From positions 499,809,106 to 499,873,105 of the forward strand of contig NC_133328.1 of the NCBI RefSeq assembly GCF_042186555.1: 64,000 nucleotides of DNA, read 5' to 3'. The translations under genes were made by a program, and so were the position numbers. Below the pieces are notes generated by a model. The model saw only the letters and a program-made list of their open reading frames with translations, was not told where the DNA came from and ran no database searches. The DNA comes from Aquarana catesbeiana. Its lineage: Eukaryota; Chordata; Amphibia; Anura; Ranidae. Below are positions 46,957 through 58,323 of the stretch, piece after piece; position 1 is the stretch's first letter, and each line of letters opens with the position of its first letter.

Positions 46957-47427
46957 AGGTTCGATTTTTATTCTTTAAAAATAACAAACGTCATACTTGC
47001 CTCCACTGTGCAGCTTGTTTCGCACAGAGTGGCCCTGAATGGCGTTTTCTGGGGTCCCCCCGGTGGCTCTGCTAGCTCCTCCCAGTCTCAAATAACCCCC
47101 CCAGGAGAAGCGCTCTCCCAGGGGGGTTACCTTGCGGGCACGCTCCCGAGTCCTGCATTCGGCATCCATAGCCACAGAGTGCAGGACTCAGCCCCGCGTC
47201 ATTGGATTTGATTGACAGCAGCGCGAGCCAATGGCTGTGCTGCTATCAATCTATCCAATGAAGAGCCGAGAAGCCCGGGCAACGATCGAGCATGGGACTA
47301 TCGAGGGCTCAGGTAAGTCAACTGGGGGGCTGGGGTGGTAATCATCAGATGTTTTTTCACCTTAATGCATAGGATGCATTAAGGTGAAAAAAAAAAAAAA
47401 CCCCATGAACCTTTACAACCCTTTTAA
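46957..47427. repeat. GCACAGAG-core interspersed repeat, reverse copy
   Basis: Contains TTTCGCACAGAGTGGCC, GGACTCAGCCC and GGATTTGATTGACAGCAGC, then TGCATAGGATGCATTAAGG and a right end CTTTACAACCCTTTTA. Same family as 42637-43020. Confidence 0.65.
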
Positions 47428-47573
47428 GTAGTTAATGATCTCAGAAGCAAGCCCAACACTCCCCTGTAGATGGTGTAAGAATGGCTGGCAGCACATGGCA
47501 GGCTTCACCTGCACACTCCATGCGGATCCTAGCCCATCCCCCAGCATGCACCTCACACAGGGCTGGTGACCTG

Positions 47574-47880
47574 CTGAGAAAGTTCCCCTCGGCGGATAAG
47601 GACCCCCCTGTACTGCGCAGGCGTAGCGCTTGCGCAGTATGAGCCACCGGTAATAGCTGAAGCTGAATAGCTGTAAATCAGCTGTACAGGGCACCTGTAA
47701 CAGGGCCGCTCGGGACTTTTTTATTCTACCTCTGCGTCCACTTGGATGGTGGGGCTTGAACCTGGACTCAGGGAGCAGGCACCGTGTACAGCTGACTCAA
47801 GGTTTTCAGCTTCAGCGTCTCTAGTCCTTCGTACTGCGCAGTACAGGGGGGTCCTTATCCGCCAGGGGAACTTTCTCGGC
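47574..47880. repeat. Inverted repeat close to the PRKDC promoter
   Basis: The left arm (GAAAGTTCCCCTCGGCGGAT, GTACTGCGCAGGCG) is mirrored by the right arm (ACTGCGCAGTACAGGGGGGT, GGGGAACTTTCTCGG). An inner pair, TAGCTGAAGCTGAA and TTCAGCTTCAGC, continues it. It lies 240-540 bp inside intron 1. Confidence 0.75.
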
Positions 47881-48116
47881 AGAACACCGGGACAATGTGA
47901 CACACACTGGGCTGCAGGACACACAGGAATCTCCCTCACTATCTGCTAGAAGAAGCTGGAGGACAACTCATTTCTATGAAAACTCTTTCCAAAGTTTACC
48001 AATAGTCAGCCCCCAGCCCGGACGATAGACCCCCCCCACCCCCCACAAGGACATGGAGGGAACCTGACCGTACACTAGGACTATGGAGGAGACCCCCGTA
48101 TGAAGAATACACACAC

Positions 48117-48333
48117 CCAGCATACCGCTCCCCTGAGCCGTCACCACACACTCCTCTCCTAGGCTGCGCAGGAGGCCCAGAGCCGCCTCACTCTGCAGCC
48201 CGGGATCCCCGGAGCACACCAGGCGGTGCAGCTGGTGCAGACTGCCCAGAATACCGCCAGACGATTCATTCCGGAGCGCCTCGCTGCCTTCTCCTCCCTC
48301 AGAGCGGGAACCGCTGGCGCTGCTCTCAGACAT
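48117..48333 (-). CDS. PRKDC: PRKDC (DNA-PKcs) exon 1
   Basis: Minus-strand first coding exon from the ATG at 48333. It encodes 72 residues plus the first base of codon 73, which pairs with the two-base start of exon 2. The N-terminus (MSESSASGSRSEGG) is Ser/Gly-rich and not conserved. GILGSLHQLHRLV and LGLLRSLGEECVV then follow the pattern of the known DNA-PKcs start (SLLRLQETL and LIRGLGQECVL). The donor is placed at 48116 (CTGG|GTGTGT), giving ...SGML-DLNTSLIFS, the best fit to homologues. A GTATGC donor 9 bp earlier (exon end 48126) keeps the same phase and would drop three residues. About 4,000 residues of the protein lie outside the window. Confidence 0.85.
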
Positions 48334-48530
48334 AACACCAGCGGGGATCACCACACACACTGACAGGAGAGGCGGGAGGGCGCTATACTGACTTCCCGGG
48401 GACGGAACCTCCGTCACATGACCAGCCAATTCATGGAGGGGTGGACCTATCAGCGGAGAGAACTCCTTTTAAAAGACAACTATTGGCCGCTGGAGGTTCG
48501 CTGGGAGAAAATCTGATAGCAGCTGCCTGA
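48334..48530 (-). promoter_or_regulatory. PRKDC 5-prime UTR and likely core promoter
   Basis: Region just above the start codon with no TATA box. On the minus strand CCAAT occurs at about 48482-48486 (plus strand ATTGG). On the plus strand CCAAT occurs at 48426-48430, and an E-box-like TCACATGACC lies at about 48413-48422. The sequence is moderately GC-rich next to repeats that are not. Opposed CCAAT boxes suit a bidirectional promoter. This is positional inference; no transcription start is shown. Confidence 0.45.
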
Positions 48531-48775
48531 TGTGAGGAATGAAAGGATTATGTTATTTTGTATATATTTTTACTGAATAAATAAAGTTTTATTAAAAAAG
48601 AAAAAAAGCGTAGTGAAGAGGAGAGATGGGGACCGAAGCAAATCTTTTTTGTTTAGTTTTGTTTAGTCCTCATGCACAGGGGGCAGGGGGGGCGTCTGCT
48701 CATCTCTCCTACACATCTCTCCTCATGGCAGAAGCGTTTTGGCAGAAAAAAAACACCTGACGCTTGTAAACATGT

Positions 48776-49691
48776 TTAGGCCTCATACACACGGACATTT
48801 TAACAGCGGCTTTTTTATGCTTTTTTTGCTGCTTAAGAACACCACTCCATGTTATTCAATGGGCTCATACACATGTAGCGCTGACAACTTTTGTTTCTAG
48901 TCATATGTATTGTTGTAAAGGTAATAAGTTGATATAGCTCCATGTAGTGGCTAATTATGAGGAAGCAATCTGTTTATTTTTCATTATTTTGAGAAGTGAC
49001 ATGGAAGTGATTGATTGTTTACTTCTGGACATCAACTATGACCTACCCACAATTCTCAAGGACCAGAAGAAAACTGAACTGCATTGTGGGAAGAATATAA
49101 GAGGGCTGGGAGCAGCCATCTTAGGTCTCTTGTTCCTGGGACACGTGGCCTGCCAGCAGAACTCTGTGGGTGTGTGTGTCTCACAGGGTTGCGGTCGACC
49201 TTGTGAAGGAGCGGAGCAGCAGCAAGGATCCGCCATCGTATCACAGTGTGCTGAAGTAACAGAAGTGATCGTTCCAGAGACCCGTGGAGGAGGTAACTGA
49301 GGACTCCTGGTCGTTAGAAAACGGAACAGCGTGACAGCGAGGTTGGGGCTCCACACAGACTGAGAACTGCTGAAACGGAGACACCCATCTGTCCGGGTGC
49401 GGTGAGAGGGTTAACACCCAGAAGTTTGTTTAACACTACACACATTTAAAACTGTTACAGAGTATTGCTGGGACTGATAGTCCCACGGAACAAGTGAGTT
49501 GGAAAACATTACATTTACACAGACTTCAATATCCAAGAACTGATACTGGATGTCTGTCTTCTTCAAATAAGAACACTTAATCAATTTGCTGGATTATAAT
49601 TGCCTTTGTGTATCACCTTGCACTGCGCAACACTCCAGAAGAACTCTCTGTGGATTACAATTACTCATTCATAACTAGCAAAGACGTCATA

Positions 49692-49744
<53 letters not shown>

Positions 49745-50503
49745 TATATTTGTGTATGTTACAAAGACTGTCATAATTATTCACTATACTGTCACACTAC
49801 GTTGGTGTGATAGTGTAGCCATTGTAGTAACTTTTATATACATATATCATTTCAGTAAAAAGAAGATATTTTGGTTATTACAGAAGTCGGTGTGCAGTGT
49901 TGTTATTTCTCCTGCAGGTGGAGCTACAAGCAATCAGGTAGAGGTAAATATATGTATAAGTGTATATTGTGGGCTAAAGTTGGCATTAGTGTCATTACAA
50001 CACTGCACTACAGTTGTGTGAAGGGGAGAAGAACAAGTTCTAAGAGGGGTGAAAAGATAAGAGGACAGGCCCAGTAATAAACCAGCAGCTCCACCGTGAG
50101 TTATTGCTACACACACCATGTCGTTTTTGAGCTGTAACGGGCATAGTCATTTTTAAGCTCAAAAAAAAAAACAAGGACCAGCACGCTTTGAGGCGCTAGA
50201 ACTGTTTTGACATTGACGCCGAAAAAAGCTTAAAAACGCGCATTAGCGCTATAACATCGTTTTTTAGCGTCAGCATTTTTAAGCCGTAAAAATGTTTGTG
50301 GGTAATTTGGGAGTGGAAAATAGCAAAGGGATTTTTTTTTTTTTTAAAAACACGCCTTAGCGTTAACAATTACAAACGACGTTAAACGCGCATTGACGCC
50401 AAATCAAAACTCTAATAAAATCGCACTTTTAACGCTGCTTTTTTCCAGGCATTGTTACTAGCTTTACAGCCCGTTTTTTAAAATGTCCGTGTGTGAGGCC
50501 TTA
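48776..50503. repeat. Foldback MITE hosting a putative LTR
   Basis: The left end TTAGGCCTCATACACACGG and right end CCGTGTGTGAGGCCTTA are inverted, extending through GGACATTTTAA. The interior outside the LTR (CGCATTGACGCC, CGCTTTTT segments) is typical non-coding foldback sequence. The insertion is described separately. Confidence 0.8.
48874..50111 (+). mobile_element. Putative solo LTR
   Basis: A 1238-bp block starting TGTAGC and ending GCTACA, flanked on both sides by CACA, which fits a 4-bp target duplication. A TATA box (TATAAG, 49096-49101) and an AATAAA (about 50076-50081) have the right order and orientation, although they are nearly 1 kb apart. No gag, pol or env segment adjoins it, so if it is an LTR it is solo, left by recombination. 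It contains a (TA)n run at about 49697-49742. The class (Gypsy-like or endogenous retroviral) cannot be told. Confidence 0.5.
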
Positions 50504-50576
50504 GGTGTCTCAAACGCTTGCGTGTTAATTCATTTAATTGGCCAGAATAATCATTTATAATGGCCATAGAAATTAA

Positions 50577-51048
50577 TTAAAGGAGTTGTAAAGTCAGAAG
50601 GTTTTTTATCTTAATGCATTCTATGCAATTAAGATACAAAGCATTCTGTGTGCAGCGCCCCCCCTAATACTTACCTGAGGTCCCTCTCTGTCCAGGAATG
50701 TCCACAAGTGTCTCAGCCATCTGAGATTCTCCCTTGTGATTGGCTGAGACACAGCAGCGGTGCCATTGGCTGCTGTCAATCACAGTCGGCTAGCCAAACA
50801 GGAGAGAGGGGGCGGGGCCGGGGCGGGGCATCATGTCTAAATGGACACAGAGCTGTGATTCGGGTGCTCCCATAGTAAGCTGCTTGCTGTGGGGTCACTG
50901 AAAAGCAGGGAGGTGCCAGGAGCACAGAAGAGGCATCCGAGAAGGGAAGGATCTAGGCTGCTCTGTGCAAATCTACTGCACAGAGCAGGTAAGTATGACA
51001 TGTTTGTTATTTTTATAGGAAAAAAACGAGACTTTACAATCACTTTAA
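50577..51048. repeat. Foldback repeat with GTTGTAAAG ends
   Basis: The left end TTAAAGGAGTTGTAAAGTCA and right end GAGACTTTACAATCACTTTAA are inverted. The interior belongs to the GCACAGAGCAG family, with GTAAGTATGACATGTTTGTT near the right end. Confidence 0.75.
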
Positions 51049-51505
51049 CACTCAAGCTCTTGGGTTCACCACTTGACCTCGGGATGATTTATTTCCTTCA
51101 TGACCAGGCCATTTTTTGCTTTTTGGCACTGCATTACTTTAACCGACAAAAGCTTTTTTGGTCATACTTTTCCAATGGATCACAGGAGTGCAGTTTGTTC
51201 TGCACTCCTGTGACCAGTTTTCAGCTGACAGCGGGCTGAAGCCCACTGTTGGCTGACGTCACAGAGCCGGTTGAGGCTTCGAAAAGATCCTGACCATACA
51301 GTTGGTAGCCACCAGAAGCCTGGAGCGGCACCTGGCTCAGCCTCTCAACTATCCGCTGAGAGCCTGTGCCCATTCGCACCAAAGTGGTGCAAGACCCTTT
51401 ATTTTTGTCCGTGCTGGAATCGCATCACATGGGTGTTTCCTGCACCATTGGACAGTTCGCACTGCAATATGTGAACTGATCTGGGGGTGTCATTAACTTT
51501 ACATT

Positions 51506-51871
51506 ACAGGGCACACATGCAAAAATGACATTTACCTCCAGCAAGGCTAGTTTAAAAACACCTAAACATTAAAAAAAAATATATACAAAAATATGGGGAT
51601 TTGGTCACACCATATTGCTATATGGTGCTAAGCCCACTTACTGTCGCAGTAAGTGGGCTTAGCACCATATAGCAATATGGTGTGACCAAATCCCCATTTT
51701 TTTTGATATTTTTTTCTTTTAAATGTTTAGGTGTTTTTAAACTAGCCTTGCTGGAGGTAAATGTCTTTTTTGCATGTGTGCGCTGTAATATTTTCTTCTA
51801 CTGTATGGTCTTATGGCTGCACTATCTTAATGCATCTTTTAGGGTGTGCCCCCCAAATATCTTGTTTGTTT
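51506..51871. mobile_element. Retroposed near-perfect hairpin
   Basis: Arms 51511-51641 and 51645-51781 are near-identical reverse complements meeting at a 3-bp loop (CTTACTG-TCG-CAGTAAG). A further 90 bp ends in TTGTTTGTTT. The whole insert is flanked by a perfect 14-bp direct repeat, ATTAACTTTACATT (51492-51505 and 51872-51885). The host repeat has an unbroken counterpart at 11006-11331. Confidence 0.8.
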
Positions 51872-52652
51872 ATTAACTTTACATTGACACCCTCAGTGGT
51901 TCCGATAGGGCAGTGTGAACCGTCTGCAAGTTCTATGCAATGTGGGAACTGGCACTGGATTCGCACTGGTTCCCGCACCATGCTAGTGTGAACTGAGCTT
52001 TACTCATGTACACAGGCTTATCATGTGTGTAGTGTGTTGACATGCATTGGTAAGAAACATCATGTCCATTTTCTGAATACTGCCATCAAAATCCTCTATA
52101 AGGCCTCATTCACAGAGACACTGAGGCACCGTGAAAAGACCATATGTTTATGCAGCTTGAGCTGCCTTGCGCTGTGTACAGGCAGCCCATTCAAATCTAT
52201 GGGGACACAGTGGCAGCACAGACATAGGTGCTCCTCCTAATTTGACACGGATGTGGGTAGGGGACCCCAAACACTGACAGAGCGTATTCGGATTCGCTCA
52301 CCCACTCCCGTACACATGTCAAATTAAGCATAGCACATGCTATTAGAAAATTCAACAAACGATCATTTACATTTTTCCGTGTCCTCATTCCATGTCGGAA
52401 ACGAGAATGCCTAAAATGGTCTGAAAGTTCTCAAACAACAGAGAACATCTTCCTACGTACGTAGCTGAGGTCTATGTCTAATCATTTGATTTTTATAGGT
52501 CATATACTGTATTAATTAAAGGAAGATCAGATGTTATGATAACTAACAAGAAAAAATTTCCAACATGCCCCTTCAGAAATTTTTGGCTGAACAGTCCATA
52601 TTGTGTAAGGCTGTGTACTAACAAACAGAAAATCGAACAACGAGGCAGCCTT

Positions 52653-53335
52653 ATGCCCCGTACACACGATCGGACTTTCCGACAACAAAACCGTGGAATT
52701 TTGTTTGAAGGTTGTTGGCTCCAACTTGTCTTGCATACACACGCTCACACAAATGTTGGCCAACAATTACGAACGTAGTGACGTACTAGATGTACTACGT
52801 GGTTTTTCAGCTCTTTTGCGGCACCCTTTGGGCTCCTTCTGCTAATTTTGTGTTAGTAGAAGTTTGAGTGTTGATTTGCGCTTTTCTTTTTGCGTTTTTC
52901 ATTTAGCGCTATTATTATTATTGATATCACTTGAAAAAAAAAGTCTTTGAAAATGTGTTTGCAATAACTCCATCAGTATCACCAGCAAAGCAGCTTCATT
53001 ATTATCACATTAAAGAAGAAGAGAATTGTGCGCTGCATTTGGAGATTTCATAATTTGCCACGTCACAAATGTTAATTCTCCATTACGAACGCTAGATTAG
53101 AAGACTGACCGCTTCTGCTTCTGAGCATGAGTAAACTTTTGTGTGATGGACTTGTGTACACACAATCGGAAAGTTCAACAACAAAATTTTGTTGGCGGAA
53201 AATTTGAGAACCTGCTAGCAAACATTTGTTGGCAGAAAGCCCAACAACAAAGCAGTCACCCGGTCGGACTTTCCGCCAACAAGCTCACATCCAACATTTC
53301 CCGTCGAAAAGTCCGACCGTGTGTATGTGGCATTA
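52653..53335. repeat. Foldback MITE, GTACACACGATCGGACTTT type
   Basis: The left end ATGCCCCGTACACACGATCGG and right end CGACCGTGTGTATGTGGCAT are inverted. Inner pairs GGACTTTCCGACAACAAAA and CGGTCGGACTTTCCGCC also occur. Fragments of the same family lie near 34670-34755 and 44740-44970. Confidence 0.8.
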
Positions 53336-54412
53336 GGGTGGTTACCATAGAAAACCATTTGGACGCATGTGTTTTGACACCTGTATGCAAAAAGCCTAAT
53401 TGTGCATTCTAGCATTTAATTTTACTAAAACAATAGGGGGAAAAGAAGAAAAAAGTAAAGAAATCCTACAGTGCAAAATTAGAAGTAGGTCATAGGAAAA
53501 TCAGTAGTAGCTGTTCTGAAATTGCTTTAAGGGCACTGTCACACTGCTTTGCAACAAAACCGCATGAAAAATGCACATGCATTATTGGCACGTTTTTGGT
53601 GAGTTGCGTTAAATTTAACCCCAATGCACGGCACGTTTTTTATGTGTTTTTGTTGCTTTTGAATTGCATTTTTACTTCCCCCCTTTTAGATCACAAAGAA
53701 CTTCCCACAGGCGTGTTGTGTTATTTATGCTTTTTTGATGTGGTTTCCATTCATCTTAACAGGAAGGTGCATTTTTTTTAACTGACCGAACATGCATCAA
53801 AAAAATGCAGCAAGCAGGATTTTTTTTTTTTTTTTAAGGCAACTGAAGCGCAAGTGACCAGTGTGAAAAGCTACATGGGATGTAAGGAATGCATTTTTCT
53901 TCTGCTTTTCTTCCCTTTTTTTAACTGAACAACTGAACAAAAGCAGATCAGTGTGAAAGCAGCTTAATAATAGCATTAGAAACAAATTGTTACATTTTCA
54001 GACAGCACCCATCTTCATACACAATAATAAATCAAATGTAACAATCTCACAAAATCAGAGCCTCAGATATTGACACTAATATGTTACAAAGAAACACTGC
54101 ACCTATGAATTGATGATCAACCACTATGAATTGGCTGGACCTGACTTGGGGACTGCTGTGCTTGGTATTCCAGTGGGAGGTGCATGAAGGAGGAGGAAGA
54201 AGAAATACTCAAAAAGAACAGCAGGATCCCAAAGGGTGAGACACTGCTGGAGTATTCATTATTGGATACTACACTGTAATCAGCTGCAGTTACTGTTCAA
54301 ATATTCTGACAGCCGCAGGTACCAGCAGTCAGAATACAATAGCAGGCATTTAAACAATTCCTCCCTTCACCCTAATTAGCAAGAACCACAGGACAGGTCA
54401 GTGTGTAGCCTC

Positions 54413-54690
54413 TTCTTTAAAGAGGAAGTAAACCCTGGAAAAAAAGTTTCACCCTTCCCTGCAAACAAAAAAAGGCATGCATACCAGCACAATATGTGAC
54501 ACTTACTTGCAAACGAAGCCTCGTGGTCGTCTCTTTAGATCGAATGCACCAATGACATCGGCGCAGTATACAGTAAATATTTCCTAGACGGCACACATTT
54601 AGGAGATATTTACAGTACCTATAGGTAAGCCTTATTTTAGGCTTACCTATAGGTACAAATGTCTCAGGGAGGTTTACAACCTCTTTAAGG
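54413..54690. repeat. Foldback MITE, TTTAAAGAGGAAGTAAACC type
   Basis: The left end TTTAAAGAGGAAGTAAACCC and right end GGTTTACAACCTCTTTAA are inverted. An inner inverted pair around CTATAGGTAAGCCTTA and TAGGCTTACCTATAG is present near 54620-54655. Confidence 0.75.
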
Positions 54691-55811
54691 GACTGGGTTT
54701 AATGAAATATGACCATTTAGTGACAGGGTATCTTTAGCCCCCGTTCACAACAGTGCGACTTGTCATGCGATTTGACAGGTCCAAATTGCATGACAAGTCG
54801 CACCCCATTGTCAGCAATGAAACTGTTCAAATCGGTGCAACCCATGACTTTGCAGTGCTGCACCGAATTGAAAAACAGTTCCTGCACTATTTTTTTGTGA
54901 TTTCAGGTGCGACTTGCATAGACATCTGTTGCATAAAGTCGCACAGATGTCAGACAAGTCACACCTAAAGTTACACTGACCTGTGGCTTTGAAATCGAAA
55001 AGAAATCTTGCCACCAACTCAGACTTGATAGATCTAGATACAGCATAAAAAAATATATAAGTAGTCATCATCCATGATATTAGAGCTGCCCCAGTTTTTG
55101 TCTCAGACACCACTAGGTGCCCACTGTATACCCATTAAAAGATGAAGTTTAGCTACATTTTTTTCCATACAGCTTTAGTCACATTACTTAAAGAGGAACT
55201 GCAGTCTGCTCACATAATTTGTAATAAGAACATCTTTGCCATTCTGAAGCTTCCCTCCAACCACTTTGCATATTATTTTACATATACTGTGATCATAGTT
55301 GCCAACATTGCAAAAAAAAAGTGGGACACTTCTTTGGTTGTAGGTGGAGCCGTATAATAATTAGGGGCGGGGGCATGCGTTTGTGGGCGTGGCTCAGTTC
55401 AAAAATAAAACTGCGGCGCGCGAAGCGCGTCGCGGCGAAAAATGGGGGTGGTTTACACGCAATAGTGGGCGTGGCTTAAATGGGCATGGCTCAAAGGGGG
55501 TGTGGTTAGAGTCTGAGATGAATAAGGGATGGAGAGGGAAAGGGGGAGAGAGGAATGAAGGGACAGCAGCCCCAGATCCTACACAACAATAGAAATATGT
55601 GTATTCTAGAAAGTTTAACAATCAGCAGATAAAGATACTCCAACACCTGGTGTTAGCGCTTCAATCATCCCGACACCATGATTGTTATGGTGTCAGGATG
55701 ATTGAAGCGCATTATTTCTACTATTACTATTGTAATATAAAATGAAATCATTCAACTCACCATAATGCCCAGTGGGATCCCTGAGCGTGTCACTAGCCAC
55801 GTCGCCTGCCA

Positions 55812-56010
55812 CCAGCAAAGTCCTTCCTTGCATCAGGGGTCCCCAGCAGAGTCTGTCCTTGCATCAGGTGTCCCCAGCAGAGTCTGTCCTTGCATCAGGT
55901 GCCCCCAGCAGAGTCTGTCCTCGTATCAGGTGCCCCCGGCAGAGTCCCTTCTTGCATCAGGTGCCCCCAGCAGAGTCAGTCTTTACACCAGCTGTTCCCA
56001 GCCTCAGTCC
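55812..56010 (+). repeat. Minisatellite, about 33-bp unit
   Basis: Roughly six copies of CCCCAGCAGAGTCTGTCC followed by TTGCATCAGGTG, diverging to the right. Confidence 0.85.
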
Positions 56011-56035
56011 TTAAATCAGTGTCCCAGGCAGAGCC

Positions 56036-56282
56036 ATAGTTACTCCCCCTGTACATAGTTACCCCCTCCCCCTGTACATAGTTTCCCCTCTCCCCCTAGT
56101 TACCCCCTGTATATAATTACCCTCCTGTGCATAGTTACCCCCCTGTACATAGTTAACCATCCCTCCTGTACATAGTTAACCCCCCTCCTGTAAATAGTTA
56201 ACCCCCCTCCTGTATATAGTTAACCCTCCCCTCTCCTGTACATAGTTAACCCTCCCCCCTCCTGTATATAGTTACCCCCCCC
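56036..56282 (+). repeat. Minisatellite, about 20-bp unit
   Basis: Around eleven units of ACATAGTTAACCCCCCTCCT with variants such as GTTACCCCC, immediately after the first array. Confidence 0.85.
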
Positions 56283-56387
56283 CCCGTGCATTAAAGTTAA
56301 ATTGCTGCAGAGACAAGAGCCAGTGGCATCACTACAGCTGGTGTCACCAGGTGCGAAAAAAAAAAATGGTGTCACCCCCCCTCCACC

Positions 56388-56895
56388 AACTATGGTCCCC
56401 CTTCAATACAGACTCCCCTCCCTCAGTAAAGACCCCCCCACTAAGTACAGACCGCCCCTCCCAGCAGTATAGATCCTCCTCCCTCAGTACAGACCCCCCC
56501 ACTAAGTACAGACCCCCTCCATCAGTTTAGACCCCCTCAGTATAGACCCCCCTCATCAGTATAGACCCATTCAGTACAGACCCCTCTCAGTGCGGTTCCC
56601 CCATCTATCAGTATAGACCCACTCAGTGCAGACCCCCCTCCATCAGTGCAGACCCCCTCAGTGCGGTCCCCCTTCCATCAGTGCAGACCCCCCTCCATCA
56701 GTGCAGACCCCCTCAGTACAGATCCCCCCTCCATCAGTGCAGACCCCCCTCAGTGCAAATCCCCCTCCATCCGTGCAGACCCCCCTCCATCAGTGCAGAT
56801 CCCCCTCCATCAGTGCAGACCCCCTCAGTGCAGATCCCCCTCCATCAGTGCAGACCCCCTCAGTGCAGATCCCCCTCCATCAGTGGCAGTGCAGA
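56388..56895 (+). repeat. Minisatellite, CAGTGCAGACCCCC unit
   Basis: About 20 or more units built on CATCAGTGCAGACCCCCCTC with shorter CTCAGTGCAGATCCCC forms. Open frames across it are low-complexity and not genes. Confidence 0.9.
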
Positions 56896-57699
56896 CCTCC
56901 CATAACGCCCCCCAGCACATGACATGTCCATTAGAGCAGACAATGGGACTGACTGGCAGCACTACGGCCCCTGGGAGGAACTTGTACTTTCTTTCACTTT
57001 TCCTCTCTCTTGATGGGCCGTGTTTGTGCTGTGTCTGGCTGCAGGCGCCGTGTGTTAAGTGGAGAGGGGAGGGGCCCGATCCATGGAGCTAAAGAAGCCG
57101 ATTCATTGGCTGCACGGATCGCCCCCTTCCTCTCTCCACTGAACACTAGGGGGAAGATCTAGCGGCGGCGCTGGCAGCCATTTTGCTGGAGCCAGCTGCT
57201 CAGAAAAAAAAAACAAAAAAACAAACATTCCCGATTTTCCCGAAAATCCCGATTCGGGACAGCCTCCGATCGGGACGAGGGTCCCAAAATCGGGAATGTC
57301 CCAGGAAAATCGGGACTGTTGGCAACTATGTGTGATTCTGTACTTGCCAAATATGCTGCAGAAATCTCCCTCCACTGAGTCTAGCTGCATCCATTTTAAC
57401 TGTGGGCAACTGAAGCTGCTGCCTGTTAACTTCCTGGATTTACACAGACACACAGAGGCACACCTCCAGCTCTGCAGCTCTCATTGGCCCTCTTATGACT
57501 CATCCCCCTCCCTTCCTGGCAAACTCTCTTGAGAGTGAGAGCATGATGTCATAAGCCTAGGCTAATGACCAGACAAGAAGCAGGAAGTGGGCTGTATGGT
57601 ATTTACTGGCAGAAAAAAAATGTTTTACTATCCAAAGTTAAAACAACAAGGGCAGAAGATTTAATAGATGGAAAGATGAAAAAATGACTGAAAGTCCAC

Positions 57700-58030
57700 T
57701 TTAAAGTGGTTCTAAAGGCAGCAGGTTTTTTTATCCTAATGCATTCTATGCATTAAGATAAAATAATCTTGTGCGTGCAGCAGCCCCCCTCAGCCCCCCA
57801 ATACTTACCTGAGCCCCATCTCGATCCAGTAATGTTGCACGAGAGACTCGGCTGTCCGGGACTCTCTCTTCTGACCAAGACACACAGCGGGCGCCATTGG
57901 CTCATGCTGCTGTCAATCAAAGTCAGTGAGCTAATGAGGAGAGAGATGGGCCGGGGCCGAGACACAGCTCTGTGTCTGAATGGACACACAGAGCAGCAGG
58001 TCCAGCAGCAGGTCCCCGTGTAACCTCTGT
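57700..58030. repeat. GCACAGAG-core interspersed repeat, truncated copy
   Basis: Starts TTTAAAGTGGTTCTAAAGGC, with CCTAATGCATTCTATGCATTAAG and later AATACTTACCTGAGCCCC and TGCTGTCAATCAAAG segments shared with 50577-51048. The right end is not found. Confidence 0.65.
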
Positions 58031-58269
58031 GTTGGAACAGTGTGAACATAGCCTGAATGTGGGTAAGAATCCTCTGACTCATCAGACTATCTTTCATTCA
58101 GAGATCTTATTACAAGCAGTGTACACAATAATAGAGGAGGGAGGAGAGGTTGGTTCCCCTGGGCCCCTTACGCAAATGGCGGCAGTGGCGTCTCCAGCTT
58201 TCATATTTAGGGGGGCACATGGGGGGACAGGGACAAAAGTAGGGGGGCAACTATAAAATGCAATTTTAT

Positions 58270-58270
<1 letters not shown>

Positions 58271-58318
<48 letters not shown>
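58271..58318. repeat. (TA)n microsatellite
   Basis: About 22 to 24 alternating TA units, followed by a broken AT-rich tail. Confidence 0.95.

Positions 58319-58323
<5 letters not shown>

Larger units (their letters stand above)
32135..48116 (-). other. PRKDC: PRKDC intron 1
   Basis: A 16-kb intron made mainly of interspersed repeats, annotated separately. Stretches with little else: 32135-33240 holds an A homopolymer (32331-32362) and a (GA)n run (about 32575-32618). About 33235-33765 is a GC-rich segment with short CCAGCGC-like ends. About 43020-43485 and 47885-48116 show nothing recognisable. No other coding exon was found. Confidence 0.8.
55294..57330. mobile_element. 2.04-kb TIR element with three internal minisatellites
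   Basis: The ends CATAGTTGCCAACA and TGTTGGCAACTATG are perfect 14-bp inverted repeats, and TGTGAT flanks both sides (55288-55293 and 57331-57336), a likely 6-bp target duplication. No transposase is visible. Inside are a hairpin (55651-55710, GCGCTTCAATCATCC mirrored), three tandem arrays and GC-rich sequence near 57000-57300. Confidence 0.8.

Noticed and set aside
48947..49300. 117-codon open frame upstream of PRKDC
   Set aside because: It overlaps the TATA region of the putative LTR, has no recognisable domain, and fits chance.
56626..57092. Pro/Ser-rich frames of 74-148 codons
   Set aside because: Translation of the CAGTGCAGACCCCC minisatellite in several phases.
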